Assembly: GCA_024636595.1 (NCBI GenBank)
Contig: JAGXGT010000096.1
Span: 1-6,644, forward strand
Length of the DNA stretch: 6,644 nt
Source of the DNA: Sphingomonadales bacterium
GTDB taxonomy: Bacteria > Pseudomonadota > Alphaproteobacteria > Sphingomonadales > Sphingomonadaceae
Direction: 5' to 3'
The notes beneath the pieces are model-generated. The model made no database searches. It was given only the letters and a program-made list of their open reading frames with translations, and was not told the origin of the DNA. Both the position numbers and the translations under genes were made by a program. Positions 1-6,260 of this stretch are shown piece by piece (within the stretch, counting starts at the first letter, position 1; each line of letters opens with the position of its first letter).

Positions 1-726
1 GAGCAGAAATTTGAGCATGTCGAGAATCTTTTCCATCGCCTCGGGATAGGAGGGATCATCGGCGATATACGCGGCCACTTCCGGGTCGAGACCGGTCTTT
101 AGTTTGAGCTCCGCATCCCAGAACGGATTGGCCAGAAAACGGACATCAAACAACAGGTCAATGTTGTTGGGAATGCCGCGAGAAAAGCCGAAGCTGGTGA
201 GCGTGATCGTCGTAACTGCATCCTTGTTGAGGGTGAACTGTTCGCGAATTTCACGCTGCAGATCGTTCGCAGTCAGGTCGGTGGTGTCGATCACATGATC
301 GGCCCAGCGCTGGAACGGGGCCAGCATGGACCGCTCGAGCGCTATTCCCTGTTTTGCCGGCCGATCGAGCGCCAGCGGATGTGGTCGTCTGGTTTCGCCA
401 TAGCGCCGTTCCAGTTCGCCGCCCGCGCAATCCAGATAAAGCGTCGAGATCAAATAATCCTGCTTCTTTTGCAGGCGCTTGACGCTTTTGATCAACTTGT
501 CCGGCTCAAATCCTCTGGTCCGGCTATCAAAGCCAATCGCAAGCGGCGGATCGCTGTCGCCCCGGGAGCTTGATGGTGGTGTTTTTAGCAATCGTTCCAC
601 CAGACGAAACGGAAAGTTGTCAATGGTTTCCCAGCCGATATCTTCCAGCGTTTTCAAGGCAGTCGACTTGCCGGCGCCGGACAGGCCGGTGATCAACAGG
701 ACCGGTTTGACGAGTTTTTCCTTCAT
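1..726 (-). CDS. rapZ: RapZ/YvcJ family P-loop protein (RNase adapter), 3' end outside window
   Basis: I translated this by hand on the minus strand from the ATG at 726-724; the frame stays open for 242 codons to the window edge. Residues 14-21 are a Walker A loop (GLSGAGKS). IDNFPF (35-40), GFDSRTRGF (65-73), ETRRPHPL (111-118) and the C-terminal-domain signature SFGFSRGIP...FDVRFLANPFW (178-203) are all RapZ family landmarks. Family members are usually about 285-300 residues, so some 45-60 residues, including the last part of the C-terminal domain, lie outside. In E. coli RapZ binds small RNAs and guides RNase E to control glucosamine-6-phosphate synthase; in Gram-positives YvcJ is a nucleotide-binding protein. 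The alphaproteobacterial role is less certain. The start overlaps the hprK stop by four bases (ATGA). A weak AGGA lies only 2 bases from the ATG, so translation is probably coupled to hprK. Confidence 0.94.
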   Translation of the reverse strand, partial: MKEKLVKPVLLITGLSGAGKSTALKTLEDIGWETIDNFPFRLVERLLKTPPSSSRGDSDPPLAIGFDSRTRGFEPDKLIKSVKRLQKKQDYLISTLYLDCAGGELERRYGETRRPHPLALDRPAKQGIALERSMLAPFQRWADHVIDTTDLTANDLQREIREQFTLNKDAVTTITLTSFGFSRGIPNNIDLLFDVRFLANPFWDAELKLKTGLDPEVAAYIADDPSYPEAMEKILDMLKFLL

Positions 727-1178
727 GATCCTGTCGCGCCCTGCATGATACGTTGTAAGGCCCATTCTGCCTTGATTGCTGCGCTTGTTTCCATAGCGTT
801 CAATGTACAGGAAGGAACCTTTATTCCCAACAAAATCACGACCTGATTGTCCATTGGGAAACGGTCGGGCTGTTCTGCCAGATCAATAATCAATTTTAGG
901 TCGATTCCTGAAACGTGGTCGCGTTTCCATATTCCCAGCGACCGAAGCTCCAGCTTGCCGGCGAGATTGATCGGCGGGCTCAGCAGCAGATTCTGGTCTT
1001 TGCGCCTGATATTCACTTGGTCATCGCTGATCAAGATTGCGCCGCGGTCGATCAGCCGCAAGGCGAGATCGGACTTGCCGGAGCCGGATCTTCCCCGAAT
1101 TAGGAGGCCTGCGCCTGAAATCGCGACAGCGGTGGCGTGGATGGTAAGCGGATCATCGTCGGCAGCTGTCTGCGTCAT
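723..1178 (-). CDS. hprK: Short-form HPr kinase/phosphorylase (catalytic domain only)
   Basis: The 151-residue protein matches the C-terminal catalytic domain of HPr kinase/phosphorylase. HprK uses ATP or pyrophosphate to phosphorylate a serine of the PTS carrier HPr, and also removes that phosphate. Visible motifs are a conserved early His (H14), the P-loop GRSGSGKS (29-36), the acidic SDD (51-53) and the signature LELRSLGI (76-83). Firmicute HprK is about 310 residues with an N-terminal domain; alphaproteobacterial versions are typically about 140-150 residues without it, so this length is normal and not a truncation. One oddity is Ser80, where the signature normally has Gly (R-G-x-G type). 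The start has an AAAGG element 7 bases upstream and overlaps the chvG stop as ATGA; the stop overlaps the rapZ start in the same way. The position behind a two-component system and before rapZ is the usual alphaproteobacterial regulatory-PTS context. Confidence 0.94.
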   Translation of the reverse strand: MTQTAADDDPLTIHATAVAISGAGLLIRGRSGSGKSDLALRLIDRGAILISDDQVNIRRKDQNLLLSPPINLAGKLELRSLGIWKRDHVSGIDLKLIIDLAEQPDRFPMDNQVVILLGIKVPSCTLNAMETSAAIKAEWALQRIMQGATGS

Positions 1179-2761
1179 CCCAAAGCCTTTGGCAGACGAA
1201 CTTCGAAACAGGCACCGGATTGACTGCCGGGCCGATCCAGAATCTGGATGGTACCCTGATGGCCTTCGACGATTGTCTTGGCGATCGCGAGGCCAAGGCC
1301 GCTATGCTTGCCAAAGGCCTCGCCTTCGGGCCGATCGGAATGGAAGCGCTGAAAAACCTGTTCGCGCTGTTCCGGGCGCACGCCTGGTCCCTGGTCCGCG
1401 ACATGGATGACAATTTCATCACCATCCGGAGTCGCCAATATCTCGACCAGCCCGCCCTTGGGCGAAAAAGACACCGCGTTGTCCAGCAGATTGCTGAACA
1501 CGCGTTCGAGGCGCCCGCCGTCTCCCATGACCTTTGCAACATCCTTGGCCGGTCGGGCAAAGGCAATATGCACGCCGAGATTGGAGGCACGCTGCTCGCG
1601 CGCGGCGAGCAACTGTTCGAGCATCTTGCCGATGTCGATCGGTTCAAACTTGGCCCGGGCCAGCTCGGCATCGACGCGAGAGGCATCGGAGATGTCGTTG
1701 ATCAGCCGGTCGATCCGGCGAACATCGTCATTGGCCACGTCGAGAAGCTGTTTTTGCAAGTCCGGATCTGCGACCCGCTCCAGTCCTTCCAGCGCCGATC
1801 GTAGCGAGGCGAGGGGATTCTTGATTTCATGGCTGACATCGGCGGCGAAGGCTTCGGTCGCGTTGATCCGATCCCGCAACGCAGCGCTCATGTCGGACAG
1901 CGCGCGGCTCAATTGCCCGATTTCATCGCGGCGGTTCGGCATTCTGGGAATCGCGATTTCATCCGAGCGTCCCATGCGAACGCGAACTGCTGCCCGAGCA
2001 AGTTTTCTGATCGGGCGGACAATAGTGCGGGCGAGAAAAAGCGAGAGCAATATCGAGACCGTGGCGGCAAACAATATGACGATTAGCACGCTGGTTCGTT
2101 CGGCTCTGACGATCCGCGTAATGTCACGCGCGTTGGCGGTCAGAAGGATAGCGCCGGTGCCGTCGGGAAGAGATTTCCCGGCGACGATTACGGGCGTCCG
2201 GTCGGGCGCCAAACTGACGGAGCTGACCGCGCGCGACGCGTTTCCGACGGCGAGCAGTTCGGGCCATTGCCGGGCGATATCCCGGGATGGTTCGCTATAA
2301 CTTGGGACGGGTGCGCTGAGCACGAAATTTTCGATAGTTTGGTCCAGCAAGCGGGCGGCGTCCTTGCGCCACGGTTCCGTTTCCGGGTCGACAAAGCGAT
2401 AGGTTGGCTTCGCCAGCGCAAAACTGTCGACCGTTTTGGTGCCGTCGGGCGCATAGACCCGCAGCCGGGCGCCAAGATGGTCGGCGAATTTAAGAATTAA
2501 TGCGTTCTTATAATCGGCGTCCCCGGCAGACAAGGCATCGGCGACGATGGTCAGCTGCATCCGCGCCTGTGCCAGACGTTCTTCGGTCAGCCGGTCGCGA
2601 TAATTGTTAAGATAGAACAGGCCGCCGGCCAGCAATGCAATCGCGAGGACATTGACGACCAATATGCGGGTTGTCAGCGACAGTCGTGCCGACCAGCGCA
2701 GTGACAGGCCGTTTTCACCCTCTTGTTCGTCCTCATTCCGTGTAACGATATCCGGCTCCAT
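1175..2761 (-). CDS. chvG: ChvG/ExoS-type membrane sensor histidine kinase
   Basis: The 528-residue protein has a cytoplasmic N-terminal tail, a first membrane helix (about 33-51), a periplasmic sensing region (52-223), a second helix (about 224-244), a HAMP-like linker (245-298) and a kinase core. The phosphoacceptor is H311 in ADVSHEIKNPLASLRS; the N-box is NLLDN (424-428), the G1 box DQGPG (456-460) and the G2 box GLGLAIAK (488-495). The H-box and the preceding NATEAFAADVSHE segment are characteristic of the ChvG/ExoS/BvrS group. These kinases sense acid or envelope stress and phosphorylate ChvI; in rhizobia the periplasmic protein ExoR restrains the kinase. No exoR gene is visible here. 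The ATG at 2761 lies inside chvI (29-base overlap) and has no clear Shine-Dalgarno sequence, so translation is probably coupled to chvI. The next in-frame Met (68) would remove helix one and was rejected. The exact signal in this organism is unknown. Confidence 0.93.
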   Translation of the reverse strand: MEPDIVTRNEDEQEGENGLSLRWSARLSLTTRILVVNVLAIALLAGGLFYLNNYRDRLTEERLAQARMQLTIVADALSAGDADYKNALILKFADHLGARLRVYAPDGTKTVDSFALAKPTYRFVDPETEPWRKDAARLLDQTIENFVLSAPVPSYSEPSRDIARQWPELLAVGNASRAVSSVSLAPDRTPVIVAGKSLPDGTGAILLTANARDITRIVRAERTSVLIVILFAATVSILLSLFLARTIVRPIRKLARAAVRVRMGRSDEIAIPRMPNRRDEIGQLSRALSDMSAALRDRINATEAFAADVSHEIKNPLASLRSALEGLERVADPDLQKQLLDVANDDVRRIDRLINDISDASRVDAELARAKFEPIDIGKMLEQLLAAREQRASNLGVHIAFARPAKDVAKVMGDGGRLERVFSNLLDNAVSFSPKGGLVEILATPDGDEIVIHVADQGPGVRPEQREQVFQRFHSDRPEGEAFGKHSGLGLAIAKTIVEGHQGTIQILDRPGSQSGACFEVRLPKALG

Positions 2762-3437
2762 ATAGCGTATCTATTGCATCAAATTCAGGATCGACTTCGC
2801 GAAATTTTCGCCGCAATCGCTTGATATGGCTGTCGATCGTTCGATCGTCGACATAGACATCATCCTGATAGGCAGCGTCCATCAACTGGTTCCGGCTTTT
2901 TACGACGCCAGGGCGGTGCGCCAATGTCTCCAATATCATGAATTCCGTGACCGTCAGAGTCACATTCGCATCTTTCCAGCGAACCAGATGGCGGGCCGGA
3001 TCCATTTCCAGATTGCCGCGCACAAGCGGCTCTGCGGCTTCGTCATCCTGACCTTCATCTACCGATTTGATAAAGTCCGCGCGTCGCAATATCGACCGTA
3101 CCCGCGCGATCAGCAGCCGCTGGGAAAATGGTTTTTTGATATAGTCATCGGCCCCCATCGCGAGACCGAGTGCCTCATCCAGTTCTTCATCTTTCGACGT
3201 CAGGAAAATGACCGGCAAATTTGACTTTTCGCGGACTCTCCTGAGCAGTTCCAAGCCATCCATTTTCGGCATTTTTATGTCGAAAACGGCAAGGTCCGGG
3301 GGGTTCTCCAGAATCGCGTGAAGCGCCGCTTCGCTGTCTGAATATACCCGGGTGATAAAGCCTTCGGCCTGCAAAGCGATCGACACCGATGTCAATATAT
3401 TGCGGTCGTCGTCGACAAGAGCAATATTGGCTGCCAT
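2733..3437 (-). CDS. chvI: ChvI-type OmpR/PhoB family response regulator
   Basis: This 234-residue protein is a receiver domain (about 3-118) joined by an acidic linker (about 125-137) to a winged-helix DNA-binding domain (about 138-233). Receiver residues are all present: the acidic pocket D9-D11, phosphoacceptor D53 (VFDIKMPKMDG), switch T80 (FLTSK) and K102 (IKKPF). The C-terminal domain carries a recognition-helix region DDRTIDSHIKRLRRKF (197-212) and the ending GAGYRY typical of OmpR-family proteins. The combination with the adjacent ChvG kinase and divergent pckA identifies ChvI rather than a generic OmpR paralogue. In relatives ChvI controls envelope, exopolysaccharide and acid-response genes and is often important for viability. 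It is the first gene of the leftward operon. The ATG at 3437 is preceded by AAAGGA about 11 bases upstream, a slightly long but usable spacing. Confidence 0.93.
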   Translation of the reverse strand: MAANIALVDDDRNILTSVSIALQAEGFITRVYSDSEAALHAILENPPDLAVFDIKMPKMDGLELLRRVREKSNLPVIFLTSKDEELDEALGLAMGADDYIKKPFSQRLLIARVRSILRRADFIKSVDEGQDDEAAEPLVRGNLEMDPARHLVRWKDANVTLTVTEFMILETLAHRPGVVKSRNQLMDAAYQDDVYVDDRTIDSHIKRLRRKFREVDPEFDAIDTLYGAGYRYTE

Positions 3438-3510
3438 TTTGTTTGCGTTCCTTTGCCGCTTGCGCTGAATGTGACCTAGGGGATGGGATACTATGTTACA
3501 AGATGGCTTG

Positions 3511-3547
3511 TCGGTAGCGATTTCTCCACGTGGAGTGCCGTCACCGA
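3511..3547. promoter_or_regulatory. Nested palindrome, candidate operator
   Basis: A perfect 12-base palindrome CTCCACGTGGAG (3524-3535) sits at the centre of a wider inverted repeat, TCGGT at 3511-3515 and ACCGA at 3543-3547. The two dyads share nearly the same centre (3529.5 and 3529). There is no T-run on either side, so a terminator is unlikely. Its place between divergent chvI and pckA suggests binding by a dimeric regulator. Which regulator is unknown; I cannot match it to a binding consensus with certainty. Confidence 0.4.
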
Positions 3548-3664
3548 TGGAAAATCTATATTTTTACAAGGCAGTGGGGAAGAAATTTGACCGACTCGAC
3601 AGGGTTCAGTAAGCGCCATTTCAAATTCGCCAGATCGGCGTGATCGCAACCTGTTTCAAGCTTT

Positions 3665-3670
3665 AGGGGA
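3665..3670 (+). promoter_or_regulatory. Ribosome binding site fixing the GTG start of pckA
   Basis: AGGGGA lies six bases before the GTG at 3677. This is the best Shine-Dalgarno sequence near the 5' end of pckA and supports the non-ATG start codon. Confidence 0.7.
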
Positions 3671-3676
3671 TTATCT

Positions 3677-5272
3677 GTGTCAAAAGTTTCGTCTGTGTCG
3701 TTAAATGATCAAGGCTTTACCAACTCGGCCGAGCAGCACTGGAACCTGGGCGCTCCCGCTTTGGTCGAAGCTGCCGTTTCCCGGGGCGAAGGGCATTTGG
3801 CCAAAGACGGACCACTGGTGGTGGAAACCGGCAAGCACACTGGACGTTCCGCCAATGACAAGTTCATGGTTCGCGATGCCGAAACCGAAGACAGTGTCTG
3901 GTGGGGCAAAACCAATGTTGCGATGACGCCCGATCATTTTGCCGCGCTAAAAGCCGATTTTCTGGCCGCTGTAGCGGAGAAAGACACGCTGTTCGTGCAA
4001 GATCTGTTCGGCGGTTCGCAGCCGGAGCACCGGGTCAATGTTCGGATCATCAACGAACTGGCCTGGCACAATCTGTTCATCCGCACGATGCTGGTGCGGC
4101 CCAATGCCGAAGAGCTTGCGGCATTCGTCCCAGAATATACCATAATCGATCTGCCCAGTTTCAAGGCCGATCCCGCCCGTCATGGTACGCGCAGCGAAAC
4201 CGTGATTGCGGTCAATCTAACCGAGAAGCTGATCCTGATCGGCGGCACCGCTTATGCCGGTGAAATGAAGAAATCCGTATTTGGCCTGCTCAACTATCTG
4301 CTGCCGCTCGATTCGGTGATGCCGATGCATTGCTCGGCCAATATCGGTCCGGAAGGTGATACGGCGATTTTCTTTGGTCTGTCGGGAACCGGCAAGACCA
4401 CATTGTCGGCTGATGCCAGCCGGGTGCTGATCGGCGATGACGAGCATGGCTGGTCCGATACCGCCGTGTTCAATTTCGAAGGCGGTTGCTACGCCAAGAT
4501 GATCCGCTTGTCCGAAGAAGCGGAACCGGAAATCTATGCCACCACACGCCGGTTCGGAACCGTCTTGGAAAATGTTGTTATGGACCCGGAAACCCGGGAA
4601 CTGGACCTCGACGACAACAGCAAGGCAGAAAACACGCGCGGTGCCTATCCGATCGAATTCATTCCGAACGCTTCGGAAAAGAACATGGGTCCGGTGCCGA
4701 AGAATATCATCATGCTGACCGCCGACGCGTTCGGTGTGCTGCCTCCAATTTCCCGGCTGACGCCAGAGCAGGCGATGTATCATTTCCTTTCCGGCTACAC
4801 CGCCAAAGTGGCCGGCACCGAAATCGGTGTGACCGAGCCGGAAGCGACCTTCTCCACCTGTTTCGGCGCACCGTTCATGCCGCGCCATCCGTCGGTTTAT
4901 GGCAATCTGCTGAAAGAACGCATTGCCAAGGGCGGCGTACGCTGCTGGCTGGTAAATACCGGCTGGACCGGCGGCAAATATGGCGAAGGCAACCGGATGC
5001 CGATCAAGGCGACCCGGGCGTTGCTCAATGCGGCACTGGATGGCAGTCTGAACGATGGCGAATTCCGCATCGACGAGAATTTCGGCTTCGAAGTGCCGGT
5101 GTCGGTGCCCGGTGTCGATAGCGGGATACTGGACCCGCGTTCGACCTGGTCTGATGCGAGTGCCTATGACGAGACGGCGCAAAAGCTCGTCAAATTGTTC
5201 ATCAACAATTTCGAGCAGTTTGCCGAACATGTCGATCAGAACGTCCGGGAGGCGGCACCAACGGCGGCATAG
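3677..5272 (+). CDS. pckA: ATP-dependent phosphoenolpyruvate carboxykinase
   Basis: The 531-residue cytoplasmic enzyme converts oxaloacetate and ATP to phosphoenolpyruvate, CO2 and ADP (EC 4.1.1.49), the first committed step of gluconeogenesis from TCA intermediates. It is full length for the ATP-type family (about 530-540). Visible landmarks are TGRSANDKF with R57 for substrate binding, the metal/substrate cluster around K199 (MKKS) and H218 (MHCSAN), the kinase P-loop GLSGTGKT (234-241), the metal-binding GDDEHGW (253-259), and TRGAYP (320-325) with an active-site Arg. The ATP-type P-loop and overall fold pattern exclude the GTP-dependent enzyme. Translation starts at GTG 3677 with AGGGGA six bases upstream. 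It is divergent from chvI, an arrangement known from other alphaproteobacteria such as rhizobia. The gene appears monocistronic, since the next gene faces it. The whole reading frame is intact. Confidence 0.98.
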   Translation: MSKVSSVSLNDQGFTNSAEQHWNLGAPALVEAAVSRGEGHLAKDGPLVVETGKHTGRSANDKFMVRDAETEDSVWWGKTNVAMTPDHFAALKADFLAAVAEKDTLFVQDLFGGSQPEHRVNVRIINELAWHNLFIRTMLVRPNAEELAAFVPEYTIIDLPSFKADPARHGTRSETVIAVNLTEKLILIGGTAYAGEMKKSVFGLLNYLLPLDSVMPMHCSANIGPEGDTAIFFGLSGTGKTTLSADASRVLIGDDEHGWSDTAVFNFEGGCYAKMIRLSEEAEPEIYATTRRFGTVLENVVMDPETRELDLDDNSKAENTRGAYPIEFIPNASEKNMGPVPKNIIMLTADAFGVLPPISRLTPEQAMYHFLSGYTAKVAGTEIGVTEPEATFSTCFGAPFMPRHPSVYGNLLKERIAKGGVRCWLVNTGWTGGKYGEGNRMPIKATRALLNAALDGSLNDGEFRIDENFGFEVPVSVPGVDSGILDPRSTWSDASAYDETAQKLVKLFINNFEQFAEHVDQNVREAAPTAA

Positions 5273-5346
5273 CCGGCGTCAGTGCCTTGCCGCTATGGCG
5301 TGGGCATATTTGCAGAGCGTTGCTGACGAATAGCGCAGTCGTTCGG

Positions 5347-5369
5347 CCTCAGCCAAGGCGGCGCTGAGG
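5347..5369. terminator. Hairpin between convergent genes, weak terminator candidate
   Basis: CCTCAGC (5347-5353) and GCTGAGG (5363-5369) form a perfect 7-base stem with a 9-base loop in the 113-base spacer between the convergent pckA and the 5386-5859 gene. Neither strand has a T-run after the stem, so it is not a classical intrinsic terminator. It could stabilise transcript ends or be chance. A second dyad, CATAGC/GCTATG (5268-5273 and 5292-5297), spans the pckA stop and is even weaker. Confidence 0.25.
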
Positions 5370-5385
5370 GCTGGGCAGCTGCTTG

Positions 5386-5859
5386 CTATGCGCCGGAAAA
5401 GGGCATCGGGCCTCCAGCCGGATATTTTTCGACAGCTTCGCGGAAATGGACAAAGCTCAATATTGTTTGGGAAGGGATCCAGGCAGCTGCATTGGCGTCG
5501 AGGCTTTCGCCGATCCACTTTCCCAGTAACAGCAGCCGCTGGTTGACCTGTGGCAGATGCCTGGCACCGGTCAGGTTACCCGTGAGCGCGACACCGATGG
5601 CAGAATCGGTCGGTGACAGGGTATCGGGCGAAAGCCATTGATCTCTCATCGACGCAATTCGCTGACTGGTTTCTGCTGCGGTTAGGCGGGAAAGCTGGAA
5701 GGGCATGGCGTCGACTATGACTTCAACCATCTCGAGATTTTTGAATTTGGCGCGGTTGATCGATATTTTCGCGCTTGCCGTTTCAGACCATGACAGGCTG
5801 GTCAAATCTAAATCTTCCGCCAAGCGGGCAATGATCAAAAGAGAAGGTTCGGGATTCAC
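5386..5859 (-). CDS. Hypothetical protein, family not recognised
   Basis: I do not recognise this protein with confidence. From the GTG at 5859 it is about 157 residues, soluble, with no signal peptide or membrane helix. It starts MNPEPSLLIIARLAEDLDL and has a middle region with MRDQWL. The C-terminal section, ANAAAWIPSQTILSF...FREAVEKYPAGGPMP, faintly recalls DUF4261-like proteins; this is a guess from general pattern only. The GTG is preferred because GGAG (5868-5871) lies eight bases upstream. The alternative TTG at 5916 would add 19 residues rich in Arg and Lys and has no ribosome site. The protein ends abruptly after GGPMPFSGA, so the C-terminus may be shortened. It converges on pckA and diverges from the small membrane gene at 6055. 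The open frame, ribosome site and protein-like composition favour a real gene. Confidence 0.6.
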   Translation of the reverse strand: MNPEPSLLIIARLAEDLDLTSLSWSETASAKISINRAKFKNLEMVEVIVDAMPFQLSRLTAAETSQRIASMRDQWLSPDTLSPTDSAIGVALTGNLTGARHLPQVNQRLLLLGKWIGESLDANAAAWIPSQTILSFVHFREAVEKYPAGGPMPFSGA

Positions 5860-6054
5860 GCAGCTTGCTCCATCTCTGGTTGGGCCTGTCCTCTTGTTCT
5901 TTCTATGTTCTATCAAAAAACCGGTGTTTTAGCAATATGGTTGATCAACGCTGCCGCCGTTTGAGCCCGCGATTGGTTTTTTCGCGCCAATATTTTGGAA
6001 AATCATCGAAACATTTGATTGTCAGGCCGTCGGTGCGCCGATAACGGTCAGGCT
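5860..6054. promoter_or_regulatory. Divergent spacer with two palindromes
   Basis: This 195-base AT-richer region separates two divergent starts and probably carries both promoters. It contains a 16-base palindrome with one mismatched pair around ACCGGT (5915-5930), a perfect 10-base palindrome GTTGATCAAC (5940-5949), and overlapping inverted repeats ATTGG/CCAAT (5972-5976 and 5987-5991) and CCAA/TTGG (5987-5990 and 5995-5998). For the rightward gene, TTGATT (6015-6020) and GATAAC (6040-6045) could be promoter elements, but with a 19-base gap; they would start the transcript almost at the ATG. None of these sites is assigned to a known regulator. Confidence 0.45.
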
Positions 6055-6258
6055 ATGACGAACCTGATCTTATCGGTGCTCATGCTGGCAGGAGCCGCCT
6101 TGGTGGCGGGCGGCGTCTATGTTCTGCGCAAGGGCATCAACAAAAAACAGGGCTGGCTGATGCTGCTGGCCGCCGCTGTTATGTTCGCCAATGTCGGAAT
6201 CTGGACGATACCGGTCCCGGAGAGCAATCAACCTGTAGCGGCGAATCCGGCCGACTGA
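6055..6258 (+). CDS. Small two-helix membrane protein, hypothetical
   Basis: The 67-residue protein has two clear hydrophobic stretches, about residues 4-24 (LILSVLMLAGAALVAGGVYVL) without the first being followed by a signal-peptidase site, and 33-52 (GWLMLLAAAVMFANVGIW). They are joined by a short basic loop (RKGINKKQ), which predicts a hairpin in the inner membrane with the loop in the cytoplasm. A polar tail of about 15 residues (PVPESNQPVAANPAD) would then face the periplasm. The ATG at 6055 is chosen over an upstream TTG at 6019, because the twelve extra residues are polar and would precede helix one without purpose; the ribosome site before the ATG is weak (AGG only). No function can be given. 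The stop lies two bases from the stop of the facing hydrolase gene. Confidence 0.6.
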   Translation: MTNLILSVLMLAGAALVAGGVYVLRKGINKKQGWLMLLAAAVMFANVGIWTIPVPESNQPVAANPAD

Positions 6259-6260
6259 AC

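Larger units (their letters stand above)
3438..3676. promoter_or_regulatory. Divergent control region between chvI and pckA
   Basis: This 239-base spacer separates the start codons of two oppositely transcribed genes, so it must hold the promoters of both the chvI operon and pckA. No strong sigma-70 pair stands out. TTGACC at 3587-3592 is a possible -35 for pckA but lacks a good -10 at 16-18 bases. On the minus strand TAGTAT (3493-3488) is a possible -10 for chvI with a poor -35. The spacer also holds a 12-base palindrome (3524-3535), an ACAAG/CTTGT inverted repeat (3498-3511), two direct TTACAAG copies (3496-3502 and 3564-3570) and two TTTCAA copies (3619-3624 and 3654-3659). Feedback control by ChvI is possible but is inference. 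Confidence 0.6.

Noticed and set aside
295..573. Plus-strand frames in the first 750 bases
   Set aside because: They oppose rapZ, whose minus-strand frame is open from 726 to the edge and carries family motifs.
1153..1686. 177-codon minus-strand frame overlapping the end of chvG, considered as a sign of a frameshift
   Set aside because: chvG is continuous through its N, G1 and G2 boxes to a normal end, so no frameshift is needed.
1917..1963. Repeated GATTTCATC in chvG
   Set aside because: Both copies encode DEI segments of the HAMP-linker region in frame; ordinary coding similarity.
1407..2300. 297-codon plus-strand frame opposite chvG
   Set aside because: Ser/Arg/Ala-rich low-information translation opposite a full histidine kinase; a codon-bias shadow.
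4217..5230. 337-codon open frame on the minus strand inside pckA
   Set aside because: It lies wholly antisense to the well-supported pckA frame, has His/Arg/Gln-rich composition and no recognisable domain; it is a shadow of pckA codon bias.
5279..5518. 79-codon minus-strand frame overlapping the end of the 5386-5859 gene, considered as its frameshifted tail
   Set aside because: The translation is Arg/Cys/Ala-rich with no recognisable domain and no clear join to the upstream protein; kept only as a question under the truncation finding.
5860..5916. Upstream TTG start for the hypothetical gene at 5916
   Set aside because: No Shine-Dalgarno sequence before it, the added residues are basic and uninformative, and the GTG at 5859 has GGAG at good spacing.
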